A stretch of DNA of 64,000 nt from Thinopyrum elongatum (lineage: Eukaryota > Streptophyta > Magnoliopsida > Poales > Poaceae): assembly GCA_011799875.1 (NCBI GenBank), contig CM022303.1, positions 545,307,368 to 545,371,367 of the forward strand. Reading direction: 5' to 3'. A program made the position numbers and the translations under genes. Below, in pieces: positions 20,501-29,440 of the stretch (the first letter of the stretch is position 1; each line of letters begins with the position of its first letter). Below the pieces are notes generated by a model. The model was given only the letters and a program-made list of their open reading frames with translations. It searched no databases and was not told where the DNA came from.

Positions 20501-21554
20501 ATGTGTCAAAAATTTGCATCTCACCTAAAGTATTAGGGCTGTTGTACGCAAGTTAGGTGAGACGGACTATACAATCTCAATAATTACCAAGCAAAATCAA
20601 AGGTTACTTGTTGGTCATGTAACAGCCAATTCATAGTGTTCTGTCATTGCAGGAAAGCAACATGTAAACCTAATATGTCATAGGGATAAGTAATACCTGA
20701 GGATCGACTATCCATCCATGGTATAATGGAATATCCAGAAGGTCAAATATGGCGCGCTCTGGGGTAAACTCAAAGTCATCAACCCTGCAACGTTCACATA
20801 AATGCACCTCAGAACAACAGGCTAAATGCCATATATACACACACGCACCCAGGGGCACCCATAAAACATCAATCTGGATTCTGGAAACATCGAACGCACT
20901 TTCTGAACATGACATTCACATCGATGCCAGTCGTGAGGCGCGGTAGAAGGTCTATCGCGTCCGAGATGTTGTGCTCCCAGTTGCGGGCGTACTCCTCGTC
21001 CTTGCCCTGCGAGTCGCAACCCAACCCTATTTTCAGAAATGAACATCGCAAACAGCCACAAACTTAGCGGCGGGAATGCTGATCAGCTGGTCGAACCTGC
21101 GCACTGCTGTTGGAGTCAATGAGGCGGTCGGCGACGAGGGACAGCAGCTTCTGCTGCGACACCTCGCCCGCATCCGGGTTCAGGCTGATCACGTTCTTCA
21201 GCAGCAGCACGTTACCTGCGACCAAAAAACGGGCGCGCCAAAACCCACGCAGGTGAAATCGGGAGCAAAACCAACCCGCGCCGCGCGCGGAATCCACGAA
21301 AACGGCGGGTCAACCCGAGCGGGGGAGGAGAGGCGGGGGGAGGGGAGGGGAGGGGGGCTCTCACAGATGGCGAGGAGCGGGCAGGGCCCGTTGTCGTTCT
21401 GGTAGACGATGGGGGTGCGGCGGCCGAGGAAGTCAACGGCCCTCGTCTTGTGCATCACCTCGGGCGGCTCGAGCGGCTGCGCGGGCTCCGGCTCGGGATC
21501 CAGCGCGCCGAGCGGCGGCGCGGGCGGCGGGAGCGGGGGCGTGTCCGCGGACAT
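14521..21554 (-). CDS. MINDY-family (FAM63) K48-ubiquitin deubiquitinase
   Basis: The minus-strand exons, in transcript order, are 21365-21554, 21097-21215, 20900-21006, 20697-20784, 18054-19194, 17910-17964, 17750-17831, 17581-17661, 17390-17494, 17150-17199, 16065-16242 and 14521-14586. All phases close, giving about 753 aa. Residues ~50-65 (YQNDNGPCPLLAI) hold the MINDY catalytic Cys. FTPERAIFDLLDIPLYHGW and LCVFFRNNHFNSMFK hold the later core with the catalytic His; LYLLATDQGFF follows. Exon 5 adds a long acidic, disordered insert with a 32-residue tandem duplication. Exon 11 is Gln-rich after LELAIALQQQEF, a UIM-like helix. The end KKEKCIVM is a CaaX-like box. MINDY enzymes trim K48-linked polyubiquitin. 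Exon 12 may start at 14583 instead of 14586. Confidence 0.88.
14667..14827. mobile_element. Stowaway MITE in the last MINDY intron
   Basis: CTCCCTCCGTTCCTAAATAT pairs with ATATTTAGGAACAGAGGGAG; TA at 14665-14666 and 14828-14829. A second, truncated Stowaway end (CTCCCTCCGTCCGAAAAAGC) starts at 14834. Confidence 0.85.
15193..15240. mobile_element. Stowaway end fragment
   Basis: A single TIR-like stretch TTCCCTCCGTCCCAAAATAA followed by GTGTCTCAACTTTAG; no matching right end was seen, so it is a fragment. Confidence 0.55.
15251..15611. mobile_element. Mutator-like foldback MITE with 9-bp target duplication
   Basis: The 9-bp repeat GTAGTTTTC lies at 15242-15250 and 15612-15620. The interior is a giant hairpin: GAGCTCGGGTGAACAGTAAA, TTTGACAAATATTCTAACTG, TTCATCTTCAGATCACATTC and GGCGTGGCAAAAAA are each mirrored on the right arm. 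A 9-bp duplication is typical of the Mutator superfamily. The ORF-like reading through the hairpin is not a gene. Confidence 0.8.
15854..15998. mobile_element. Stowaway-like MITE
   Basis: CTCCCTCCTTTCACTATTAT pairs with ATAATAATGAACAGAGGGAG; TA at 15852-15853 and 15999-16000. Confidence 0.8.
16375..16512. repeat. Short tandem repeat in a MINDY intron
   Basis: Three units share TTTCCTA(G/A)TCAGGCTAA; two also share TGTCATGCTA, and CCTGTTAAA(T/C)GGG lies at both ends. The period is about 55-60 bp. Confidence 0.6.
16617..16709 (-). mobile_element. Au-like SINE fragment in a MINDY intron
   Basis: On the minus strand it reads GCAAGGCGGCAGTAAAGCTG, TTGTGACCATGAGGTCACGG and GTTTGAGTCCTGGGAACAGC. 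These are the tRNA-derived head, including a B-box-like GGTTTGAGTCC, of the Au SINE as I remember it. The head is followed by CCTCTTGCAGAAATG, and the 3' body is missing. Confidence 0.6.
17238..17341. mobile_element. Stowaway MITE in a MINDY intron
   Basis: CTCCCTCCGTTCCAAATTAG pairs with CTAATTCGGGACGGAG at the right; GACTTAGATTTGTCTAGA and TCTAGACAAATC form an inner pair. TA at 17236-17237 and about 17342-17343. Confidence 0.8.
18287..18474 (-). repeat. 96-bp in-frame tandem duplication in MINDY exon 5
   Basis: Two nearly identical 96-bp units start at 18287 and 18383. They encode a repeated 32-residue acidic Ser/Thr/Gln-rich segment (QVSDTENSCDSATVTSQATP). The units differ at only a few bases, so the duplication is recent and length-neutral for the frame. 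Confidence 0.9.
19375..19655. mobile_element. hAT-like GC-rich MITE with 8-bp target duplication
   Basis: The flanks are GTCATGCG (19367-19374) and GTCATGTG (19656-19663), an 8-bp duplication with one mismatch. The ends TATACCTGGCCA and TGGCCAGGACTG are partly inverted, and the interior is a dense array of GGGCC/GGCCCGGGCC motifs. An 8-bp duplication suggests hAT. It lies in the intron between MINDY exons 4 and 5. Confidence 0.65.
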
Positions 21555-22240
21555 GGATCTCCCCCGCGATCGCCCGGGGCAGGGGGGCTAGGTCACCGGA
21601 GCCCTAGCACCGGGCGGGTTGTCGCCGGCGCCGTAGGAGGCGGAGGACCCCGCGCGCGGCGTCGCCGGGCGGATTGGAGGGGAGGAATGGCGAGGCGAAA
21701 TCGGGAGAGGAATAGAATACCGAGGAGGAGAGACAGTGGGGCGCCCGCCTGCCTGGGTCTGGTCTGGGTTGGGCGATGGCCGATGAGGTGGGAAGAGCGG
21801 GCGAGGCGAGGGAGGATCCAGGGGGGTATTAGCAAAGTTCGGTAAACTACGGGGAATCTCCTATGGAGGATCATTATCGACTAATCGAGTGGTGGCATTT
21901 TACTCGATCTGGTCCCCGCGGTTTGCCGTAATAGGATCCCTGTCCTCTTCTGTGCTATTCTGGTATCTTCCGACTTGATCCCCTGTGTCCATTTTGCAAA
22001 TTAGTAAAGTGAGTAGTACTATCCTTGGGAGTATTGGATTTTTGTCTAAGGACGGTTGCAAGTTGTAACTAACAAACCAACGACTCCTGTGTCCATTTGT
22101 CTCCACAGCTGAGCCTGCACTGTCATCTGATGATAACATCGAAGCCCAGCAACTTCTATAATTCAAAAAATAAAGTGATAATAGAGCCCCCGGGGTTTAT
22201 TTATTTTAGGAGCAGATCAGACAAACCTTAAGAAACTGGT
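21555..22240 (-). promoter_or_regulatory. Upstream region and leader of the MINDY-like gene
   Basis: The first ~280 bp upstream of the ATG (+ coordinates 21555-21840) is GC-rich with pyrimidine-rich stretches on the minus strand, consistent with a 5' leader. Beyond 21840 it becomes AT-rich. No TATA box was assigned with confidence. Confidence 0.4.
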
Positions 22241-23169
22241 TATGTACCATGGTGATCGAAGCTTAGCGCACAAAAAGAAAGAAACTTAGCATGGAAGTAA
22301 CGGCACGCGCTCGCTTGCTTGGAGGAGTCGTTGCACGACTCGACGCACGTTTGGCTGGACCCTTTTTGCACGAACCGACGTTCCTTTCTGCGAGGCTCAG
22401 CCGTCGGATGGGAGTGGGCCGTCGGATCCGGCCGTCCGAGTTGCGTGCATGTCAAGCCAGGAGAAAAGGAGGCTTGATTCCGTTTCGGGGGCTCCCCGCG
22501 TGTGTTTTGCTTCGTTGCGAGGGATTTGCCGCGTTTAAGATCTCCTGGCTGTTTTTGCTTGCTGCGTGGAGGGTTGCACCTAACCACGTGACCTAACTAC
22601 ATGACCGACCATCCATCGGTTTGCTTGCTGGAGGGCACGCTTGGAATGAATGAACGGGTGGATTCAGCAACAACCTACCAAATACTCTTATCTGGTCCAT
22701 GCTTGAATAGGAGGGCAACGGGCATAATGCCATCCTAAGATCTGTATACAGTACTGACGCCAAACACCCTTTTTTGGGTCTCAAGGGCGTGTTTGATAGC
22801 CTACACCATTTTTGATGTATTTGCATCTGTGATTGTGTTGGACCTGGCTGAGTGAATGCAGACTAAACCATGTTTTACACATAGTTTGCTTGCCTACATT
22901 CTTTCCAGCCTGGCTGTGACGAAACGCACACATGATTGTTTGGTAACAAGTATTTTCTCCTCACACGCAACGTGTTGATGTTTGATTACATACGTGTGAA
23001 TGATTAATTGCACCTCGTATCCACGTGGTGAACTTACCTCACATGAAAACGGTGCTGAAGAGAGGAGAGAAAGGCAGGCTCGAGGTAGAACAAGGTGCGC
23101 AGCCCTCGGATGCTCATCCAGCAGCCACGAAATCAACTGGGAGCGAATCATTTCCAGGCGACTAACGCC
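22241..23169. other. Intergenic, no gene recognised
   Basis: Moderately complex sequence without coding structure or convincing terminal repeats. A motif GGGCGTGTTTGATAGCCTAC at 22788-22807 resembles a Harbinger/Tourist end, but no partner end was found. Confidence 0.45.
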
Positions 23170-23798
23170 CATGTGAGACAGTGAGTAGAGAGAAGTTGTC
23201 TGCTCGTTAGGACCGTTGAAACAGAAAACGTACAACACGAAAGTCGTGTGAAACAACGAGATGAAACTAGTGGTGAAAGGAAACTTCAAACGGTCGAGTG
23301 TGCGAAGATTATGCCAAAATTCATCGGTTCATAACATGCACATATTAGTGCACTCTAGAGGGAGATGTAGTCTACTCGTTTATAATCGTCGAAACAGAAA
23401 ATGTACAACACAAAAGCCATGTGAAACAGCGAGATGAAGCTAATGGTGAAATAAATTTTCAAACGATCTCTGGGTGCAAAGATTTTGTCCAACTTCATCG
23501 GTTCATATCATGCACACTTGAAAATATTACTGAACTCAAGTAGTTCTATTCGTGCATGACCGCTGAAAATAGAAAAACTTACAGCACGTAAGTCGTGTGA
23601 AACAATAAGATGAAGCTAGTGGTGAAAGAAAACTTCAAATGGCTATGCGTGTGTAAAGATTTTGCTAAAATTCATCGGTTCATAACATGCACACATGAGC
23701 ACGTTAGTGCAATCCAGTAGGAGATGTAAATCTACTCATCTACTATCGTCCAAACAGAGAGCATACAACAATGAAGTCATGTAAAACAACAAGATGAG
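23170..23798. repeat. ~177-bp tandem repeat array, left part
   Basis: Units begin at 23248, 23421, 23597 and 23781 (periods 173, 176 and 184 bp), with a partial unit before 23248. Conserved blocks are GTGAAACAACGAGATGAA(A/G)C, GGTGAAAG, AAATTCATCGGTTCATAACA, CATGCACA and GAAACAGAAAA. The fourth unit is split after AAGATGAG by the composite retrotransposon and resumes at 55409. Confidence 0.85.
23794..23798. repeat. Target-site duplication ATGAG, left copy
   Basis: ATGAG lies immediately before the 5' TG of LTR-A. The same 5 bp follows the terminal CA of LTR-E at 55409-55413. Confidence 0.9.
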
Positions 23799-25462
23799 TG
23801 TAACACCCCCTTGTAATAAGTACTGTGATACTCTGTTAAACTGCCAAGTCATGATCATTTGCAGTGCCAAGTCATTTGGGTTAATAATCCAATTCAAATT
23901 CAAAATCTGAAAATTAAATTAAATTCCAAAGTGCAAATTGAAGTTGATCAAACTCTGCTGGAGAAATGTTATTTAATTAGCAAATAATCCAGTGGTCATG
24001 GCAAAATCATAATCATTATTTTTGGAGTTAGCTAAGTGAGTGAAACAACCTGAAACAGCACTCAAAACAGACTATTTACATCTATTAAATTAATATCAAA
24101 CTCACATGGAATCCAAATTTGTCCAAACCACTTTTTGGTGAGAGATAATATTGCATTGCAATATTTGGGCCAACTCCCACATTTTTCAAAAGTGCACAAG
24201 TGCCCTAAACATTTTGAAACAGAAAAGGAAATAAAAGAAAAGGAAAACAGAAACAGAGAAATAATTAAAAGGGACACTGTGCACTGGGCCTTAATGCACA
24301 GTGCCCCGATTTGAGGTCCAACCGGCCCAGCCCATCTCCCCATCGTCCTCCTCGCCGCGCTGTCAAACGCGCGCGCCGACACGCCGACGAGCGCGGCGCG
24401 TGTCGACCATCCTCCGGCGCCGCTGCCGCCGCGTAGGGGAATAAGAGGCCCCGCGGCCTCACCCGAACCCTAGTCGATCCCCATTCCTCTCCCTCGCCGC
24501 TCCGCGCCTCCACCCTTCCTCCAGATCCGCCACCGAACACCGCCGTCGCCGCGTCTTGGCACCGCCGTGGCCACCGAGCTCCTCCGGCTCCATCCTCGTG
24601 ACCACGAGCTCCGGGTTCGTCGACTCCTTCGACTGGAAGCCAGAGATCGAGCCGGGGAGCACCACAACGACTACTACGCGCCGCCCCCTTTCCTCTCGGC
24701 TGCCGGCGATCTTCTCCAAATCCGGCGACGGCTGCTGCTCCTAAACCGTCACCGGCTTTTCTTAGCCACCGGGTGAGCTCCCCCTCGTCTTTCCCCTCTT
24801 CGATCCGCACCTCTCTGTCGCCGTAGTGGCCGCACCCGAGGAGCCCGAACCCGCTGCCGCCGACGAGCTCGCTGCCGTGGCCAACGCCGCCGTCATGCGC
24901 AACTGAGCCCAGCTTCGAGCTCCTGGAGCTCGTGCGAGTCCAGCAAAGCCTCTAGCACCTCTCCCCGTGCCGCATAGCGTCGAACCCGACGAAGCCCGAA
25001 CTCCGGCGTCCGCCGCGATGCTCGCCGCCGTCGCTACACGCCGTCTCCGGCGACGCCACCGCCACGGTTGGACGCGGCGTTGAACGCCCGTTCGAAAGAA
25101 CCTACCCACGGCTCGAACCAAGCTCTGTAGCGCAAATCCGAGCGGCTCCGGCGACGCACCGCCGCGATTTTGGTCGCCGGCGCACCTCCGGCGCCGGCCG
25201 CCGACGTGGCTGCCACGTGGGACACCCCTGGGTCACTGCCAGTGGGTCCCACGGGCCCAGTTGACCGCGTTGACCCGAGTCAACGCGGGCACTGTTCACC
25301 CCTGTAGCTGACACGTGGGTCCCGTTCGATAATTAGACTAATTAAAGATTTAATTAATTAGAAACTAATTAGATTAACCTAATGTCTCACTGACATGTGG
25401 GGTCCACCCCCTAATTAACCCTGGTAATTAAATTAATCCATTGATTAGCCTAAACAGAGGCT

Positions 25463-25556
25463 GACATGTGGGTCCCACTGGACCCACATGTCATATTTGA
25501 CTGGTCAACCGTCCTGTTGACTTGCTGACGTCAGCAGCGCGTCATGCTGACGTCAT
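25463..25556. promoter_or_regulatory. Palindrome cluster with TGACGTCA motifs in the LTR
   Basis: GACATGTGGGTCC...GGACCCACATGTC (25463-25492) is followed by TGCTGACGTCAGCA (25523-25536) and TGACGTCA (25547-25554). The cluster is conserved in LTR-B (35536-35629), LTR-C (42885-42978) and LTR-E (52845-52938). TGACGTCA is the classic bZIP/TGA-factor core; a promoter role is inferred. Confidence 0.5.
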
Positions 25557-25929
25557 AATTCATTTCTGTTAAATAAAATAATTCCAGAAATTCAAATAAT
25601 CTTTAAAAATTAATAACTTTTAAACCGTAGCTCGGATCGAAAAAGTTAAAACATGAAAGTTGCTCAGAACGACGAGACGAGTCTGATCGTGCCGTCTGTT
25701 TCTCCATCGGAACCTCCTACGTAGAAGAACTCGTAACTCCGGACCCGAATCCGGCAGATGAATAGTGCACACACGTCGGATATTAAATCCTAGAATAATT
25801 CTAAAAATAACTAAAATGACTTAGATGCATATTTAGGCAACCCTGCACTGCATCATAGCATCACACGCACCGTGTTGCATTTGTTTGCATTATGTTTACC
25901 TGTTTCTTCCCCCTCTTCTCTCTCGGTAG

Positions 25930-27726
25930 CCCCCGACGTTGACGTAGCTCCCGAGGCAGACGCCGCACAGGAGTACGACTACGTCCCCGACGATACTACT
26001 GAAGACCTTGCCCTTGCCCCCGAGCAAACAGGCAAGCACCCCCATTTTGAGCATGCCTATATCGCCTATTCTCTTCTCTCTTATGCTTGCATTAGAACTG
26101 CTACTGCTACTGTTTTCCTATATCTGCTGCATAGCCTGATTATTGTACCCTGCTTTGTTACCTTACTGGTTATCCTAGACTGTTTAGCATAGGATGGGTA
26201 GAGACACGACAGAGACCCCCACTTGATCCCGACTGCCCTGCTGGATATCAGAAGACCCGATCATCGGGATTGAAGACTAGACCATGGCACCGCACATCAC
26301 TTTCCCCCCCTTTGTTGCCGACACTGCTGGGTTACCGTCGAGTGCCGAGGGTGATACCTCGTTAGCACTTCTGATGTTAACCTTGTAGGTTAGTTACTCG
26401 GTCGTGGTAAGCGAGGGTGATTCCTCCTACACCACCCCCGATAACGACATCGTCGCGCAACCTCTCAAGTGTGGACCTCGAGGGTGATGCCTCCTTCGTT
26501 CACCTTGATGATAACATCGAGTGGGAATTCCATCAAGGGTGATTCCTCATGGTTCCCTTCGGTGTCAGACACACAGTTACCTTGGATATTATGACTTGCA
26601 CTAAACTATGATACTAAAGACGGGTCGGCCCTGAGGGGTACCCGCGTGAGCTTAACGCGAAGTGATGTGGAGTCGGGTTGACCTGGATGGTGCCCGCGAG
26701 ATAACTACTAGGCGTGGCCGGGCATTCTTAGCCCTTGCCGCAAGTCCTCGAGACGGGGCGACGGGGTCACATCGATCGTGAGTCTCTGCTCGTTTCCACG
26801 CGCTCCTAATCCACTACGGTTTGGATATTTGATCCGAGGGGCCTCTGGCCCGATAGCACTAACCATCACGTGGGCATAGTATGGGCGTTCTGCGTCGTAC
26901 ACATCAGCCGAAGCTTGTTTGACGTCAGTAAGGAGCGGCGCACGCCGAGTTGGACTGGTAACGCAACCGCGCTTGTATAAGGGGTTGCTAGGTCTGCTCT
27001 CGGTGGCCCCGTAACGTGCAGGAGTTCCCGGGGCGATGGCCCAAGACCCCTGGGGGCATAGGTTTAGTCCGGCGTGCTGACCTCTCTTATAAGCCTAGGT
27101 CGGGTTGCGGCGTGTTGCTTAGCCGAGGCCGGGCATGACCCAGAAAAGTATGTCCGGCCAGAGTTAAGTGAGCGTGGTGGGTAAGTTGGTGCACCCCTGC
27201 AGGGAAGAAACTTCTATCGATAGCCTGTCCTACGGTAACGGACACTCGGAGTTGTATCCCGATCGGTACAACTAGAACATGTGATGAGAATTGGATAGTA
27301 CGGCTCTGGGATTGCTTTCTCGCAGGGAGTCGAGAAAGGATCTCAGGTCGAGGTTGATGATATTACTACTACTACTTTACATTATGTTCATCTGCTCTCT
27401 CTGCTGATGCTGCAAGACTGTCGAAGATTGTTGAAGATGCTAGTCTTCGATAGGACTAGGCTTTTCCCCTCTACTCTGGCATTTCTGCAGCCCAGTCCAC
27501 ATATACAGCCATTCCTTTGACAATGATGCATATGTAGTGTAGATCCTTGCTTGCTGAGTACTTCGGATGAGAACTCACGTTTGCTTTATTTTCTTTTTCC
27601 CCCATTTTCCATTTGATGCCACCAGACGACGGAGCCCCTGAGCCAGAAGCCCCAGCCGACGACCAGTACTACTACCCGCCTGGTGAGTACTACTACTACG
27701 AGGAGCCGTTCGACGACCAGGAGTAG
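25930..27726 (+). other. Two exon-like segments for an acidic peptide inside LTR-A
   Basis: Segment 1 (25930-26031) lies between CTCTCTCGGTAG and AACAG|GCAAGC. Segment 2 (27626-27726) follows TTTGATGCCACCAG and ends in TAG. Joined, they stay in frame and encode an acidic Tyr-rich tail (VPDDTTEDLALAPEQT, then DDQYYYPPGEYYYYEEPFDD). Both are kept in LTR-B (36004-36105, 37691-37791), LTR-C (43353-43454, 45042-45142) and LTR-E (53312-53413, 55003-55103). Segment 2 is also present in LTR-D (50011-50111). The first exon and start codon are not identified. It could be a short gene within the LTR or coincidental open frame in a leader. Confidence 0.4.
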
Positions 27727-28041
27727 GATCGGAGGGTCCAGGGCAGGAGGCCTACGCCTTTCGATCGTAGTTTTTTTTTATTTTACCCCGCCTCTGTGAA
27801 GGCTTATCTCTCTCTCTCTCTGTAATATATCTGTACTCAGATATCTAATGCTTCCGCTGACGCTTGTATGCCATCGAGCTTGTATTCGAGCCCTCGAGGC
27901 CCTGGCTTGTAATATTAAGCTTGTATGACTTTATTTTATGTTTTAGAGTTGTGTTGTGATATCTTCAAGTGAGTCCTTAGGCTTGATCGTGCGCATTTGC
28001 GTGTATGATTAGTGCACGATTAAGCCGGGGTCGTCACAGGT

Positions 28042-28054
28042 TGGTATCAGAGCC
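28042..28054 (+). other. Primer-binding site, internal 1
   Basis: TGGTATCAGAGCC is complementary to the 3' end of initiator tRNA-Met and lies 3 nt after the LTR. The following GACTGCC does not match the tRNA. The same site follows LTR-B (38100-38112) and LTR-C (45451-45463). Confidence 0.9.
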
Positions 28055-28427
28055 GACTGCCTCTAGGATTCCCCCTTCCAACTCTTTGGCCGAAGTTGAA
28101 TCTAGTGGTCAAAAACTGTTTTACTAACTTGGCTGTGTGGCTTACGGGCCCACGTCGCCAAATGGGTGGTATTAGGATCTTTTATTCCTCGTCTTTACTC
28201 TGGGATTCTAATCTCTCATCTATTCGGGTTTAATAAAATTTACTAACACCGACATTTAGGATCTCGTTAATTCTATCCACCCGGAGAACTGGATTCAGTG
28301 CGATTTCCCTGTCATTGATCTGATTAGTCTGATAATCATTTCCTTTCCATTGTTTTGTTTAACCTTTCCTTTTGAGATCGGTTATATTTCTCAATGTCTT
28401 ACGACAATCCTGAACTTCTTATTTCAG

Positions 28428-29198
28428 ATGGATCGACTGTTTCCCCCTCGTCGTACGACGCAGCTCGTGCTTCGCACCTGTGCTCGAGACGTCCCTGGGT
28501 TTCCAGCTGTTCTGATCGCCCTCTTGATCAGGCTGGGATACCGCTGGTGCCCCGAGTACATGGTCTATGAAGTTTATCGTGAGTTCAACCAGGAGCAGTA
28601 CTATGCTGATGTTCGCATCTACGATCAGCAGGATAACTCTGACACTGAGCTTCACCGTTTTCACGGTATCGGCGTGACGATTGAGATGGCAGTCCATGAT
28701 GCCGCCTACTCTGCTGTCGCACGTCTCCGAGGAGGGCACAGTGCTAACTTGGATGATACTGTGTTTCGGTACATTCCGTATGCACCTGTTGGAGATGCTA
28801 CTGGATTTTACACAGCTATCTGTGCCCCGTACGAGCCTCGTCGCTATGATCAGCGAGTTCTGATCCACTATGCTCAGGCTCTGGATCGCACTGTTCGTGC
28901 ACTTGCTGTCGAGTTGTTTGCCACTCGAGCACGCTACTACGAGGCTATGACACAGTTGCTACCAGCTGTTCGTGCAGGGATGCATCCGGAGTACATTCTT
29001 TACCCGAGCAGGACTGAGATGCCATCAGGGATCGTCTGGCCTGCTGTGGGAGGTCACACGCCTGCACGTGGACCTCTTCTTTCTTCTCGAGACCGAGTTC
29101 TGCATCAAAGTGCCCATGGAGCGCAGGATCCTTCTGCGACGAACGTCCATCGTCCGCACTTGCAGTTACCCCGTTTCAGTGGTTTTCTCCGACGTTGA
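28428..29198 (+). CDS. ORF0, upstream of gag, dsRBD-like (internal 1)
   Basis: 256 codons from the ATG that directly follows the acceptor-like ATTTCAG. A compact region at residues ~35-105 shows PEYMVYEVYREF, QEQYYADVRIYD, then GIGVTIEMAVHDAAYSAVA. This order (a strand with P-x-Y, a second strand, then G-x-G and an Ala-rich helix with AA) resembles a double-stranded-RNA-binding domain. The C-terminal half is helical and Ala/Arg-rich, without catalytic motifs. An identical arrangement recurs in internal 3 and, fused, in internal 2. Function is unknown; RNA binding or silencing suppression is only a hypothesis. It could instead be a second structural protein. Confidence 0.6.
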   Translation: MDRLFPPRRTTQLVLRTCARDVPGFPAVLIALLIRLGYRWCPEYMVYEVYREFNQEQYYADVRIYDQQDNSDTELHRFHGIGVTIEMAVHDAAYSAVARLRGGHSANLDDTVFRYIPYAPVGDATGFYTAICAPYEPRRYDQRVLIHYAQALDRTVRALAVELFATRARYYEAMTQLLPAVRAGMHPEYILYPSRTEMPSGIVWPAVGGHTPARGPLLSSRDRVLHQSAHGAQDPSATNVHRPHLQLPRFSGFLRR

Positions 29199-29440
29199 TG
29201 TAGCCTTTGCTATGTCCCGTTGTGTACTTTCTTACCGCGTGCCTGCGCGCCGCCTAGCATGTCTAGCTTTTCATTTGCGCCGTTATGCTGCCCGAATGTA
29301 ACCGACTATGTATGGATCTGTACGTCTTAATGACTACTTCTAGCATCTATTGCACTCTTTCAATAATGTCGAGTTACCTCATGTTTATTGTTAAACACTT
29401 GCATAAGCTATCGCTGAAATACCCCTGTTGGAATAGCAGG

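Larger units (their letters stand above)
23799..28038 (+). mobile_element. LTR-A (5' LTR, 4240 bp)
   Basis: Runs from TGTAACACCCCCTTGTAATA to GTCGTCACA. Its GC-rich central block (24360-25260) and first ~500 bp match LTR-E, not B or C. From about 25930 its small acidic exon matches B and C better than E, so it is a mosaic. It holds TGACGTCA palindromes (25523-25536), a long palindrome at 25463-25492, and two exon-like segments (25930-26031, 27626-27726). Confidence 0.9.

Noticed and set aside
28419..28868. Minus-strand 149-codon ORF over ORF0 (also 45829-46278)
   Set aside because: Antisense to ORF0; open only because of codon bias of the sense frame.
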